NCBI GenBank assembly: GCA_000231825.2 | Contig: JH720307.1 | Coordinates: forward strand, 1,140,880 to 1,204,879 | Reading direction: 5' to 3' | Length of the DNA: 64,000 nt | Origin: Tetrahymena elliotti 4EA | Lineage: Eukaryota; Ciliophora; Oligohymenophorea; Hymenostomatida; Tetrahymenidae | Shown here: positions 38,251 to 52,320 of the stretch, one piece after another | Position numbering within the stretch: the first letter of the stretch is position 1 | How the letters are laid out: each line of letters opens with the position of its first letter | Made by a program: the position numbers and the translations under genes | Notes under the pieces: model-generated | What the model saw: the letters and a program-made list of their open reading frames with translations, nothing else | Databases searched by the model: none | What the model was told of the DNA's origin: nothing

Positions 38251-41200
38251 TCACTTTTACTCATTTTAAATATATTAAGAGAAATTTTGAGTTTCTTCAT
38301 AACTACTGTTTGGTTTATTTTTATTTATCCTATGCTTATTAACATTATTTTGTAGGCTTTCTTTTATTTTTGATTCTATTTTTGAAATAATATTATTTGA
38401 TTGCTAGTATTCACCAAATGACTCCTAATCACTCTTGCTTGATATTGAATTTCTTAATAAAAAAGAAATTTGGCTTTTTTAAATTGAACTAGCATCAAAT
38501 TAATCACATTTTTCTTAATTTAACTAAACTGAGTTCATGCTTTGAATTTTTAGGTAATTTTCATTACTTGATTCTATAATTTAATTCTATGTATTATCTT
38601 CTTCAATTTAATCTTGTTTATCTTTATAGGCTAAAAATGGGCTTTACTTGTGACTCCATAACTTTAACTTATTGGGATATATACTTCCTCTTTATAAACC
38701 ATTTTTGTTGTTATTAAATTCTTCGACAGATTATTAAAATTACAAAAAACTTTGTTAGTTTACTGAGAATTAAGATTAAATATTTAACTTTTTATTAAAC
38801 TAAGGGCTTTGTATATTATTTAGAGATTATATTTTAAAGGTATCATTCTATTTATTTTGATATATTTATATACCACTCTATAGGTTTTTTAAACTTATTA
38901 AGTTTTTAAGATCTTGTCTAGACCTTTAGTTGTTTGGTGTTTGAATATCTCTATGAGAAATACTTTTGTGGGATTATTATGTCAATTATTATATTTTTAG
39001 AGCTCTTTCTTATAAATATTTTTTATTGACATCACTTTCACATGATTTATTCATATCTTATTCCTAATTTCGGCCTTTAATTGGCTAAAAGAGTTTGAGT
39101 TTAACTTTTTAGAGAGTCTCTTCTTTATTTAAAATATTTTAAACTAAATCATGCTCTTTAACTAATTATAATATATTTGGGTTCATATTTATATTTCTAT
39201 TTTAGTTCTCTTTGATGTTTTAATATATATACAATAACTATTTTGGGTCATGTATTGTAGCTCCACTTTGAAAAAATTAGCTTACCCTAAGCATTTAACT
39301 ATTGACAGTTCCTTATCTATTTTATCTTTACAGTCTTAAACTCTTTTTTCTTTGAATCTTGATTACTGGCTTAGCAAGAGTATTAAATAACTATATTTGT
39401 TATTCATCAAGAAGCAATAATTTAAGTTTATCAATATCATACAATCTTTTTAGGATGTGTGTGATATCTAAATCTTATTCAATTTTTTACTATGCCATTC
39501 TATATATTCTCATTTTTTCATTTTTATCTTCAATTTAATATTCTAACCCAAACAAATCTGCCACCGCTTGACAAGTTTCTTATGCTTTCATCCAAACAAA
39601 CTAATAAAAAGAATAATCTATTTATTTTCCTAAATTGCTCCCTAAATTTTATTAGTGTGTACCATTAATAGAAACTATGTGATTCTCCAACTCTTTAGTT
39701 CTTGCATTAATTTAATTAGAACTATGTTCCTAAAAATCAAAATAGAAAGTATTTTTCATCAAGCTCACAATTATTTTATGCTTCTAATAAACTCCATAAA
39801 AAATGCCAATTATCCCTAAAAGACTAACTAATTAAAAAATTTGTTATCATTTAAAATTATTTTTAAAAAGATATTTTAAATTGAATTTGTTTAAATTTTT
39901 ATTAACATATTAAAAAATAATTTAGAAAACTTTGAGTTAATTTTGAATGAAGACAAAATAAATTATTTCATTGAAAATTAGAAGATTTATCTTTCATAAA
40001 ATAATCTAATTAATTAAAATTTGTTGGATTAATTTTTTTTATTTGGTTTTTCTAAAAATAAATTGTTAAAAAATTCATGAATAGTACCCAGTAAACCTCC
40101 AAAATTAGCCAGATTTAAGCACATTGTAATGACTAAACTTTGAGAATTTAAAAGCATAATCCTTTAACTACCTTCATTTTTAAATTTTAAAACAAAATTT
40201 GGTTAATCATCTGCCATTTCTATGTATGGTTTTGTATCTATGTGTTCAAATTTTACTTAATACCCATTTTGTTAAATTTTATAATCACTATCTCCAAACA
40301 GGTTACTTAGCATTCCTTCTTCTCTCTACTTTATTAGAATTTACTTTTGTAATATTATTTTATAAGAATATAAAATATTAAACATCAACTCTAAAATTAT
40401 ATTACGGATAATCCAATATCTACATTTTTAATCATGCTTGTGCCAAATTAGTACTCATAGATGTAAGGAATATAAATTAGTTTATCTAAATTACTTACAG
40501 ATTTTTTAGAGTCTTATGTTATTTAAGATTACAAAATTATAAGTCTCATGAAATAGTTAGAAATGTTGTTTTTTTATGGGTTTATATTAGAAAATAAAAT
40601 TGAAATATCAGATTCTTGATAGTTATTATAAATTGAACTCAAGTTGTAGTCCCCCTTAACACAATAAAGCTAAGCTGCAGATAAATTGGTTTCTAAGTTA
40701 TCTTAAAAATTATTGCATTCAATCAATTAATAATTCTACTTAATCAAGTTATACCCAGTCTCTAATTTTTTTTTAGTAACTAATTCTACTTAAACATTAA
40801 ACTCAGAAGTAACATTTTATAATCCAACATAACTAGCTCCAGAATCAGTTTACTTCATCAAATAGAATTACAAGATATTATTTGAAGCATTTATATGTAT
40901 ATCACCACTATCAATTAATTCTACTTCCCCTAGATTAATGTAAAAATAAGTAGGAATTTATGAAATTAAAATTAAACATAAAAGCTCTCTAAACAATAAG
41001 TAAATCCAAAAAGTATACCTGAATATTAATTTAGATTTTAGAATGTTTATTTTAAGTATTTTCCAACAGTAAATAAAAATATAAATATAAGAATAAGCCA
41101 TGTCAAAAGTCCTCCCTATTTCATCAAAAAATATAATAAGTAATTCATAAAAGTGATTTGTAGTTTTCTAAAAATAAAAACAAAAAAATCTTTATTACTA

Positions 41201-41303
41201 AGGGAGTTCCATTCTTCTAATTAGCATTTGGCTTTAGCTCAAATTGTTTGCCCAAAAAATCGGTGGTGACTAAAAAATTAGAAATCCTGCTGAGGCATCC
41301 CAT
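38251..41303 (-). CDS. ciliate-type transmembrane protein with Q-rich tail
   Basis: Five exons (41303-41199, 41115-41019, 40929-40406, 40343-40088, 39827-38251) sum to 2,559 nt, giving 852 aa. Exon 1 encodes M-G-C-L-S-R-I-S-N-F-L-V-T-T-D-F-L-G-K-Q, followed by G-G-L-L-T-W-L-I-L-I-F-I-F-L-F as transmembrane segment 1. Then comes a loop of about 250 residues, a second hydrophobic segment split by the 260-nt intron (A-N-F-G-G-L-L then V-S-L-L-G-I-I-G-I-F-Y-G-V), and a charged Q/S/N-rich tail of about 500 residues, presumably cytosolic. The arrangement of two spans, a lumenal or extracellular loop and a long low-complexity tail resembles the large family annotated only as 'transmembrane protein' in Tetrahymena. 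Function unknown. The short first exon would be missed if the later in-frame ATG at 41148 were used. Confidence 0.75.
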
Positions 41304-42332
41304 TTAAAGATAAAATACTTTTGCAATTTTATTTACTCTTGCTTTAAAAAAATTTTTTGTTTTAAGATTGTGTTTTAAAAATAGAAGTTATTAATTAATT
41401 AATAAATTTTTTTAGAAAATAAATTGTGAAAGTATCAATTACTTTTATATTTTCAATATTTTTTCAATTAAATTCTTAAAGCTATACATAAAAATGTAAA
41501 ACATGTTGAATTATTCTTTTTACATTGATTCATTAAGAATAATCATTGAAATAATATTTAACTTAGAAAAGTTATAATTCATTTTAAAATTAACATAATC
41601 TAAAGAGAAAAAAAGAGGTTTAATCTAAATTGTAAAAATTGTAAAAAGAGAGCTAAAGATAGATAAAATTTTATTACTTATAGAATAAAATTGTATTAGA
41701 TTGCATAATCAAGAAGAAAAATTGAGCTCAATTACTAAATAAAAAAAATCATTTTTCAATTTTAATGAATTGGAACTATTTCATTTATTCCACAAAATAA
41801 ATAAACAAATTTTCAGAAACAAAAAATTAAATTCTTTTTTCAAAGTATAAAACACTTTAATTTTATAAAATCTGAAGTTAATTACCACTTAAGGACAACA
41901 TCATAATTAATAAATGGAAATAAAAATATAAGCTATTAAAAAATAAAATTAATTATCATTCTCTAAATTATGGTATTTATTGAAGTTGATCAAACTTTGC
42001 ATATATTCATCTTTGGTCTCTTATATTTATATATTTGTAAATATTTATTTAAAGTAATCATTATGATAAAGCCAAAAAGATCTTGATTTATAAAACTAAA
42101 ATATAACCTATTGTAAATTTAAATTAATTCTTTTTTGAATCTACAAATTAAAATATTAATAATATTGATCAAATAAAACATTCATTTATTATCGCTTACT
42201 TATAAGATATAGTAATTACAAGTAAATATATTTAAAGCATTAATTGCAAGTTTCAATTTAAATAAAAGCGTTCAACAATTTAAATTATTTTTATTTGAAT
42301 TGATTACAATTTTAAACTAATTATGAAAATAA
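41304..42332. other. intergenic spacer between two minus-strand genes
   Basis: About 1 kb. It holds the promoter side of the transmembrane-protein gene and the 3' flank of the secreted-protein gene. AT-rich, no element recognised. Confidence 0.5.
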
Positions 42333-43166
42333 TCAACGAATATATATTTTTAAATTAGAAATACCATAAGAATTCTCATAAGGATCATCCTATAAATTAG
42401 CTCCAAATGCCAAAGTAAGAGTCTAGGCACTATGAGGGATTGTAAAATCGAAGCTGGTTGTTAACTAACCCTCAACATAGTCTGATCCACAAATATTTAT
42501 TCCATTCTTTGTTTTGGAGAAATCATAAGTTTAAGTCCATAAGTATTCAAATGTATCTTTTTCAAGGAAAAGAATTTTAATAAAAGCTGCTTCTCCACTC
42601 CAAGCATCTATAAAGTGGAATGAGCCAGTAACCCTAACAGTTGTATGAGAAGGAATATTTTCAAAAGTTTTTTACAGTTCTTTTTTTGCCGTAATTCCAT
42701 ATCCTCCTAACATATATATACCTCCACATTTTGTTATTTGATTGATGCTCCAACCATAAGGTTCATTCCAGAAATTTTCTGCAACAATTTAATTCCACTA
42801 CTTCACATTTCCTACATAAATATCTTTCTCAAATATCAAATTGCGAAAACGGGTATGTTGAGCTTTTATAATGAATTAATTTTCTGACACTTCAAGTATT
42901 TCTACATACTTATTTTTAATTGATAAAACTCCTGTTTCTGCTTTAAAAATTATTTAGTATTTGCTATCTGCTGAATTGAATAACTCTAATACAGCATCTT
43001 CTTTTTCATTACCCATTATTTTTAAAGAATTCATATGAATGTTAGAATAATATTTGATTTCATCAACAATATTTTATTATTACATGCTATCCTACTTTCT
43101 TAGTTTGCTGCTAGCAACTAAGCTTAAACTTAGTCCTATAATTAGAAGTTAAAACACTTATTTCAT
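42333..43166 (-). CDS. secreted beta-rich protein, 277 aa, intronless
   Basis: One frame of 278 codons, ATG at 43164-43166 to TGA at 42333-42335. A signal peptide is clear (M-K-Q-V-F-Q-L-L-I-I-G-L-S-L-S-L-V-A-S-S). The mature part alternates short hydrophobic and polar stretches and ends in a block rich in aromatic and glycine residues (F-H-F-I-D-A-W-S-G-E-A-A-F, N-G-I-N-I-C-G, F-G-A-N-L-Q-D-D-P-Y-E-N-S-Y-G), typical of a jelly-roll or galactose-binding-like beta sandwich. The conserved-looking W, C and D-D-P-Y residues suggest a ciliate secreted family, but I cannot name it. No TM anchor. Likely extracellular or lumenal. Confidence 0.7.
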
Positions 43167-43910
43167 TATGTTTCTTTATAAAAATATGTATTCACTTTTT
43201 AATGAGTTTATATTATTTTTTTTAACTTAAATCTAAGCGTTTTTGATCAAATTGTTAAATCTAAAAGAATTATAAAGCCAATACTTTTGTAAAAGAGCTA
43301 CGTAGTCTAATAAAAACGTACAATTATTATATTTATAAATTTATTACTTTTCAAAATATTTCTATTTTAAATTGATTATGAAAGTATTAATTCAATATTA
43401 TAATTAAAATAATGCATTCATTTTTATGATTTTTCTTTTTTAAATTTAAAACTTTATTCTCTATGAAAAAGATAATATTTTTCATTTAAAAAAGCTCAAA
43501 TAAAAAATAAATTTAATTCTTATCAAATTTTTTAAATTAAAAAAAATTATAATATTAAAAAATCTAGTCAATTAAAATATCTCAAGTAACCTAATAATTA
43601 TTATTTTTATATTAATCCCAAGACAATAAATTAATTTTACCTACTGATTTTCTAAAAAAATAGTGAGAAAAATAACATAGAGATTAAGATTAAATTCAAT
43701 GTAAAAAAATAAATTCTTGAATTAGATAAATTTGAATTTAAAGATGAATGATAAAGGATGAAAGAAAAATTTGAAATATGAAAATATAATTAAATTAGAT
43801 TTAATATGTAATATAAATTAACATAAGAAAATAAACAATTTTTAAATAAAGATTGGTTGATTGATGTATTTATTTCATTATATTTCTTTTTAATTAGTGT
43901 TTTTTAAATC
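43167..43910. other. intergenic spacer between two minus-strand genes
   Basis: About 740 bp of AT-rich sequence, including the promoter side of the secreted-protein gene and the 3' flank of the NF-X1 gene. No element recognised. Confidence 0.5.
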
Positions 43911-46900
43911 TCATTCATTTTATTGTTATTCTTCAACTTGTTATTCAATTTTATTAACCTCTTCTAACTTTTTTTGGTTTTTAGATTTGAAACCCATAAC
44001 CAAGAAAGCTCTTGTGACAATATTGTCATTATTTGTTGCTTTTATTTACTTATAATTAGGATAGAAGTCTACTGACTTTTTATCACTTATTTTCAAGTTT
44101 ATTTCTTTGAATGAGTAATCTGTGTTTTCATATATTGCTTTCCAATCAATAAAAACTTTCTTGAGTTTATATTTTTTAGGTTTTTCAACATCAGTTTATT
44201 TCTATTCTTCTTCATCTACTTTAATATCTTCTTTTGAGTTTTCCTCAGTTTGTTCTTAGTTTTCTTAATTGTTGCTTAAATTTTAATTAGTATCGTTCTC
44301 ATTTTAGCCAAGATTTTCTTTATTTTTGTCTTTGTTGTTTTATTCATTATCTTAGTTTTAGCTATTTTCATCTAATTTTCCTTCTACTTTTGCTTAATCA
44401 TCTTAATTTTTGGTTTTCTTCAGTTCATCTTCATTATCTGTTTCATACTCAGGAGGAAGAGTCAATTTTGATGTATCTAAACCTATTGTTTTCAAAAATT
44501 CTATTGTTTATTCTTATGAATCAAAGAAGAATAAATCCTATATGTCTGAGACAGTCTTAGTTAATCTTGATTTTCTCATAATGCTGACTGCTTGACTTCT
44601 AATATATGGGAAAAGGTTAAAGGCAGCACAAGTTTCAATGTAGTCAAGTTATTTTACAATTGAAAAGAAACTAAAGTAATCTAAATTCTTTACACTATCA
44701 ATTATTTATAAAGCAGTTTTGACCTTTTTAAAAAAATTAAAATTAGAATTAATATATTCAATTTGAAAATTTAAGAATTACTTTTTCATGGTCAGGGTCA
44801 GGAATTGTAACTAAAAATTTGTTTATAAATATGTCATCCCTAGCATTAAGAACAAGGGTATAAAAATAAATTTCATATTTATTGTCAATATAAGCATAAT
44901 CTTTTATGTCTTGGTACATATTTAAAAGTTGAGACAATGAAGATTGGAGATCATCTATCAATATCTTTTTATCATATCCTGATTCAATTGTTTAACATTC
45001 ATATAAGCATATAACATAGAATCTGCAAATTATTTCCATTACATAAATGCTCTCTTCAGTTGTATGGTTTAATATAGTTAGGTCTTATCTGATTGCTTTG
45101 AATCTGTCACTAACAAAATTGAAAATATCATCAAATGTGTGGCTACGTCTTTTGCCTTGCTTGTCTCTTGGGTACTTAAAAGGTACGTTTACATAGAAAT
45201 TAGCATCTAATATTTTATTGACTAAATATTTAGTTGTAAGGAGGAGTACATCAGGAGTACGAATATTATTAGGTTATGTATTATTTTAGCTTGTTCTGAG
45301 GTAAGCCTTAACCATCCATTTAGTATATGGTTGCATTTATCCAGTCCTAGGATCTTATTCAAAAATGTCTATTTGCATACGTGAAGATCTTTCATCTATT
45401 TCACTTTGAGAACACATTTCATAAAGACAGGCTATATCCTAAAAAAGTTCTCTTTATTAAATAATTGTTGATTATTCGTTATTTAATTTAAGTTGCTTTT
45501 CTTCTTCATCATCGCTATGTTAAGGAGCCTATTATTCAGTCTAGGTAATAATACGTTTTTTTATTCTAGTAACTTCGTTTGGAGCAGTGATTTAGCTTTC
45601 TTCTTCCTTTGCAAGTCTATCATTTATTTCTAAAGTAAAGTTGCTATAACCTGTAGTGCTCTTTTTCAATTTTTTAGAAGCCATTTCTGCCTTGCCCTTT
45701 AAAATAAATTAAATTAAAATAAGACAAAAGTTAATAAATTAATTATAAATTACCTTTTCCCAGAAGTGGATTACCAATTAACGATCTTCTTTTTCTACGT
45801 AGTATTCTTTTCCAAAGTCTCTTAGAATATTATCAAGATTTGTATGATTAGGATCATCTCTTATGTTATTGATAAACTTTATTGATGCTTCAAAGGGAAG
45901 TACATCAGGCTTGATTTCACCTTTTTCTACTTTTCTGTAGTATTCTGAAAGAGGCATTTTTGGGATGACCATATCTGAGCTCTTTTCAATAACAAAGTAG
46001 GGCTACTTAAAATGATTGTAGTATTAAACATTTAAGTGGTAATGTTTTCCTAATAATGACTAGAGACCAAACTTTTTAGAAGAATCATCATTACTAAAAG
46101 GAATAGTGAGTTCTCTATCATTTGATTTGATGAATGTCTCAATCTTCTTTTCTATTTTAAGAAGGTAGACCATATAATATTTTGCAAAACGAATGAGAAG
46201 TGCAGGATAATATATTTTATTTTTATCATGGAAGAAAGAAAATCTTTTTATATTTTTGCACAGTTCATTACATGCAAGTGTTCTATCTAAAGCACTATCA
46301 GATGATCCACATTCAACAAAGGCTTCTCTTTCTCCACATTTACACTTGATTACTATTTCAACTCTGCAAGGATCTTGAGGGCATTCGGTTACTTTATTTA
46401 TTTATTAATTAATTTATTATTTTAATAAAATAATTAATGAGGTTTTTTTAATTTTTTATTTACATCCATGACAGATAGAGACACAAATATGTTCACAAAA
46501 TTTTCTCTTTCTACCACATCTTCTTCCACATCCTTACTCAGGATTATCTTTTGGGCAATCTCCAACATGACAAACAGTCTCACACTTGTGCCCACAAGAC
46601 ATAACCTTAAAAAGTTTAAAAGATTTAAAATAAAAAATTAAACTGAAATTTATTTACTTTGTTGCAAGGAATTGTACAAAGAGCTTCTTTAGAGCAGCTT
46701 ACATCTTTCACTACTTGTCTTCCACAATGACAGACCTTATCAACCTTGTACTCACAAGGAGGGCATTCATCCTAATGACAATCTAAATGACAAGGATGTC
46801 CACATGGTTTTGATCTTGAGCAAGGTTCATGACACTCAGGAGGCTTAGTTCCACAAGGTTAAGGAGGAGCCAAGGAAGTTTTACCACAGACACAAGTGAT

Positions 46901-49378
46901 AGGCTCATTGATCTTAATAGGGCATTTAGTGCAAATACCTAAGTGACAGAATAATTCACAGTTATGCTTTCCACAATTCAAAGGTTTTTCACATACTTTA
47001 AGACAAAGATGTACTCCATCTATATCTTATCCTTTTCTAGCTGGACAGCAAGGTGTGTTACATGGATGAACATTACAAGATTTTAACTTTTTGCAAACTC
47101 TATCACAAATATACTATTAATGGTCAGGTTCTCTTAATTCATAACATTAAACTATTCTGCTGTTAAATTTGCATCTGCATTATTCTTCTACAGATTCTTT
47201 GCAAGGAGGACAAGGACCCTTTAAAATAAGATAAAAATTATTTGAATACTATTTAATTTTTAACAAATTTATTACTTCATGACAAGATATTTTGCAGGAA
47301 TGTACTCCACAAGATAATAACTTTTTGCATGGGTTTCCACATACAGGGATAGGATCAGTGCATTCTTCTCTGAAATTTCCACCAGCCAAAGTTAGTAAAG
47401 AATTTTTACCACAAGGGCAGGTGTCAACATCTTCAGGATTTAACTCACAATTAGGGCAAGGTCTTTATTTTACATAATAAATTATTTAAAATCTAATTGG
47501 AGCATAATTATATTATTTACCCTGGATGACATTATTGTTAACATTTATGATTACCACAATCTAATGTTTTATTGCATTTTCTGCTACAAGCAAACAAGTT
47601 TTGTCCACATACAGCACTTTTTTTCTCTTCTCCACAAAAGCAGACTGCTTCAACTAATTAAGTACACTTACTGCAATCTCCTGCATGCTATTTAAGAATA
47701 TAAAAGTAAGCTTATAAAGAAATAATAATAAATTATTTTATTTACACAATTTCTTTCACACAAATGTTTTCCACAGTTTAATACTTTTGAACACTATTAT
47801 CCACACTCATAAGAAGTTTAATTATCAGAGCAGAAGACATCTTTCTTTTGCTTTTTGCAATAACATTTAATAGGTTCTCCCTTTAAAGTGCATGGAGGAC
47901 AAGGTCCTGGATGGCAAGCAACGTCGCATGGATGATTACAGTTATTACCTCTTTTTTTGCCACATGTGTCTCCACAGCTATGAGGATTCTATATTTAAAA
48001 AATAAAAATAAATACAAATAAATTTAGTTTAAAGAAATATATTTACAATGTAAGGATCAAATTCAGGATTTTTAAATTTACCACAGAAGCAATTATAGGT
48101 AGGCATTTTATCACTATAAATGTATTAACAATTAGGGCAGCTCCAGTTATACAAAGTGAAGTTCTTTCTTTCTTTGTTTGAATTATAAATCCACTTTTTT
48201 AAACATTCTAAATGGAATGGATGATAGCACTAAACGCAAGACCACATAGATGAACGAAGTCCTATTTTTTCATAGCAAATAGGGCAGTCAATTTTCTTTC
48301 TCTTTAATCTTTTAATTAATGTCTCTCTAAGAGTGTTTTTGTTTTCTTTAGAAATATCAAAAATTTGATCTTCTCCATCATCTGCAGCACCACCATCATC
48401 AATAATATCTTCATCATCTTCAATACCTTCTTATTCTTCTCTTCTCATTTTTTCTTCTTATCTGATTCTTCTATTTTATTATTATTGTTACTTATCTGTA
48501 TCAGGAGCATCTTTCTTATTAAAAGGTTTTTTATCTTTCCTATCATAAGTTTTATTTTAATAAGACTGGTTATTTCCTCCTTGTCTGCTTTATGGTTTAT
48601 TCTATCCTCTTTGTTAAGTTTACTACTAATCTGAACCTTGATCTCTATTACCTTAATTTGAGTTAAAGTTTTCACTTTTTTGATTTGGCTTCTTAAATTT
48701 ATTAGGTTTTCTCTCTTAGTTCTAATCATTCAAATCAGAATCACTGCCTTAACCTTCCTTTACATTTTATTTTTCACTTTTTATTTCATTTTAATATTCT
48801 TCTCCCCTATTAAACTCATTTTTTTGCTAATTAGGATTTCTCATCTGCTTTTCCTAATCTCCTTGTCTTTAAGTATTATTTTTCTTTCCCTATCTTCTAT
48901 TTCCACCTTGCTACTATTCTGCTTAATTTTATTGATTATCTCTTCTTGGTTTATCAAAGTTTCTTTTAGTGCCATCATTATTATTTCTGTTTGCATTCTA
49001 TCCTTATTCTTTTTTAGGATTTTCTTAATTTCTTGGCTAATTATTTTTCTACTCTTCAGTATTATTAGCATCTTGATTATTGTTGTTAGCTCTAACATAT
49101 ACAACCTAGCCTTTGTTTTTATTTTCATTAACATTAACATTAACATTAAAATTATTACCTTAAGGTAATTTCAAAGGTTTTCTTTCTTTTTTTTCAACTC
49201 CATTAATATTGGAGTCTTAATTATTTTACATTCCGTTGTTATTGCTGTTGTTATTACGGAAGTTGTTGGATTTATTATTGGTTTTTTGACCTTGCTATTC
49301 TGAGTCCTTATTAATCTTCTTATTATTAACAGACTAAGAAGATTGCTAAGAATACTCAGAGTTGTCTTTAGTATCCAT
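43911..49378 (-). CDS. NF-X1-type zinc-finger/RING protein
   Basis: Multi-exon gene, about 1,650-1,700 aa, ATG at 49376-49378, TGA at 43911-43913. The first about 340 residues are Q/N/R/K-rich and disordered. An acidic patch (E-D-D-E-D-I-I-D-D) precedes an NFX-type RING (C-P-I-C, C-V-Q-C-Y-H-P-F-H-L-E-C, C-P-N-C; about 48120-48290), the E3-ligase module of this family. It is followed by a long run of NF-X1 fingers (C-N-H-P-C, C-H-P-G-P-C-P-P-C, C-G-K-H-L-C and others; about 46300-48000) broken by six small introns. The C-terminal part is folded. Residues near 46080-46200 (R-E-L-T-I-P-F then L-G-K-H-Y-H-L) resemble an R3H domain in which the diagnostic Arg and His are not conserved. NFX1/NFXL proteins are nuclear or cytoplasmic RNA- or DNA-binding regulators with ubiquitin-ligase activity. 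The target here is unknown. Confidence 0.88.
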
Positions 49379-50790
49379 TTTTAAAGCTATTTGCTGGGTT
49401 AGTTTGTTTTTTTAATTAAAAAAATATCAATCTAAAGATTAAATTAATATCAATTTTTTATACTCTGTTATGGCCTGATAAAATTTGATTGATTAATCTT
49501 TCTTAAAATTTAGAAGGAGATAGACATAATAAATTAAATGTTTAAGAAGAATTAATTCTTAAGTTATGTTATAGACATTTTGGCACACTAAAATTTAATA
49601 AAAATTTTATATAAAGTGACCTATTTTATCTATATCTGATCGGAATTTTTAAAGTATTTTAGAATAGATATATTCATAAAAAATAGTCTAATATTCTGAA
49701 TGTATTAAAAGATATAGAACTAACTACTAGTAATAGATATTTCAATTTATGTTAAATAACTATCTAGAAGTAATTATTTGAAAGAATTTTTTTTTAATTT
49801 TAGCTAAAATCTGCTTTTGTAAATATAAAAAAAGCTAATTTTATGTTTACAATTACTTTTTTATTTGTTTTTTTTATATTAGTTTTCTGCCAGCATTAGA
49901 ACACAATTTTAATTTAAATTAATGAATTTATTCTTAAGTAAATTTCTATTTTGATTATCATAAATTTTGAGAAAAAGGATGGATTAACTTGATTTAAAGA
50001 ACTATTTATTTGATAAAAATGAAATAAAAAAGAAATCAAATAGATAAATTTAATACAAAAACTGTTATAAATTTTACTTATTATTGCAAATATTTTTTTT
50101 TATTTTAATACAAATAAAATCGAATTTTAAATAATAAAAATATTGAATATTCCTGATAAAAAAATTTTTTAATTTTATGAATTAAATTTTAGGAGACTTT
50201 AAAAAATAAACAAAATTTGAGAGATTGATAAGGGCAATCCTCTAAAATGAAATTTTTCAAAAATTAACTAAAATATAATTTTTCATTTTTTATCCAGTTG
50301 TTGCAGGTGTTGATAAAAATTTGAGAATAGGCATTACATTGATATCTAATAGGAATTAAATATCTAGAATTAAATTAATTTTTAGTTGATTTTAATTTAT
50401 CTCCTTAAAGAAAAGTTCAAGAGTATTTATTGAAATCCATAGCAATAAATAATTCAAATTTAATAAAAAAACAATAATTTCAAATTAAAATAAGAAAATT
50501 AAAGCTCCCATCACCATAATTTTTATTTAGTATTTACTCTTTTTAGATTACTTTTGAAAAATATCAAATAATTTTGGTGTTTTAATAATATTATTAAGTT
50601 TAGTTGATAAAAAATTATAAATAAACATCTATCATTTTTTTACATTTATTTTGATAAATTTAGAGAAATTGTTTGATTAAATTTTTTTAGATTTTTGATT
50701 TCAACTAAACTTTTTTTGTATTAAATTGAAATCTTTTAATAAGAAAAAACAATAAAAGTAATTGAATGTAATTAAACTGAGTAAAAGCTG
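49379..50790. other. divergent intergenic region
   Basis: About 1.4 kb between the 5' ends of the NF-X1 gene (minus) and the polytopic membrane protein gene (plus), so both promoters should be here. AT-rich, with no exon or RNA gene recognised. Confidence 0.5.
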
Positions 50791-52320
50791 ATGGAATTCA
50801 ATTAAACTTATTTTGCAATCTAAGGAATATTTTACACTCTTAGCATTCAAACTCTAAATACATTAAATTTCAGCTTATTGTTTGAAGGTCATCATCATTT
50901 CTTTGCCTATTATGTATGTTTATTCATTATGGAGAAGCTTTACATGCATAAAAAGCTCGCCTCAAATAGGGATGAAGAATTTTATCTCTTTTTTGATGTT
51001 CTTGATCTTTATTTTCTTCTTAAAAAGAAATCCTAGGAAATATGGTCTAATGATATTCATTTTATGATTAAATTATTTATTAGATTTTTCTTTTTGCCAT
51101 GGATTTTCTATGTATATCTGCTGAGAGATGAATACTTTACCTACTAAAAGCCTTACTTACAGTATTTAATAATAATATCATTTATTTTTGTTATTATTTA
51201 ATCTGCTAATGTTATGTATCTTAGCAACACATTTAAAGTTAATTTCCTGAATATTTTTGAGTTCTTAGCATTTTTATCAGTGCTGTTTTAATGCCTCTCA
51301 TTAACTGGTATGATGACTCTCTTTATCATTTCAAATTCCGATTTTGAATTTTGGATGGTTGTTATAATTAAGTTAGCTATTATTTGTATTTTCTACCTAG
51401 CGATACTTGATGATAAATTTGAATTCTATAATGTAAATGATAAAAAAACTAAGCTATTTCTATCTTCATTACTAATATCTTTTTCTTTCATATCTGATAC
51501 TAGCCCATTCTTTTCTTATGGAAAAATTAAGAAACCTGATAATTTTAAAGATTCGAAAATGACCTCTTAGAGAACTCTTGTTTTTATGAGGATAATTTAA
51601 TTTATTGAATGTCTGATTTATTATGGTCTTTTCGATAGCCAATCTCCTTACTTTAAGAAAAGCACCCTTCTAAGTATATTTTCTCAATTGATAGTGCTAG
51701 CCTTCTATATAAACTCAATAATAACTATATATTATTTATCTATTTGCCTTGTACAATACCTTACAAAAAATTATGAATATATTTCATAAATCAATATCGA
51801 CAGAGAAAGTGCTGAAAAAATTATTACAAAATCAAAAAAATTTGTTCTAATAGAATTTAATTTAATAACAAATGTTACTAAGACAAGTGAAAAATTTTGG
51901 TATTAACTGCTTTGTTTATCTTTTATTCCAAAACCTGATATAGGGTTCCGTAAAATAAATTATGGAGGTTTATTTACTTTGAATAATACTTCTGTTTAGC
52001 TTTCTAAGATAATCTTTTTAGACATTTTTTGCTATTTCTGTGCAGAATAATCACAAATTCCTAATAGAGCTATATAGTTTAAAGAGGCATTAAACATTGA
52101 GGACTAAACGAAATTAAATAGGGCACTCATCCATAGATTATTTTAGTATGGTTATACAGATAAAATGGAAGATTATTTCCTATTTCTGACTTGGGATTCT
52201 AAATATGTAATAAACTCATTTAGGTATGCAATATTGAAAGTAAATGTCTTTTACAAAACTATTGCTCCTTAATGCAACTTCTTTCCCTAACAGATCTTGT
52301 TTGATTTATATGATATTTGA
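50791..52320 (+). CDS. polytopic membrane protein, 509 aa, intronless
   Basis: A single frame of 510 codons from ATG at 50791 to TGA at 52318-52320. The hydropathy pattern shows about six to seven membrane segments between residues 40 and 340, for example F-I-R-F-F-F-L-P-W-I-F-Y-V-Y-L-L, Y-L-I-I-I-S-F-I-F-V-I-I, V-V-I-I-K-L-A-I-I-C-I-F-Y-L-A-I-L and A-F-Y-I-N-S-I-I-T-I-Y-Y-L-S. The last 150 residues or so are soluble, with mixed charge. An internal ATG at 50929 is possible but would discard an evident first segment (H-H-F-F-A-Y-Y-V-C-L-F). No signal peptide is seen. Family not recognised. A channel, transporter or scramblase are all compatible with the fold. Confidence 0.7.

Noticed and set aside
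41115..41206. Start of the transmembrane protein at ATG 41148
   Set aside because: It lies inside an 83-nt intron. Exon 1 at 41303-41199 joins in frame to G-G-L-L-T-W and gives the expected N-terminus.
48365..49168. Plus-strand open frames encoding very hydrophobic I/L/F-rich peptides
   Set aside because: They are the antisense of the A-rich Q/N/K/R-rich N-terminus of the NF-X1 gene. Complementing AAT/AAA/CAA codons automatically gives I/F/L-rich frames.
50882..51067. 61-residue frame starting with TTG
   Set aside because: Overlaps, in another frame, the 510-codon membrane-protein gene starting at 50791.
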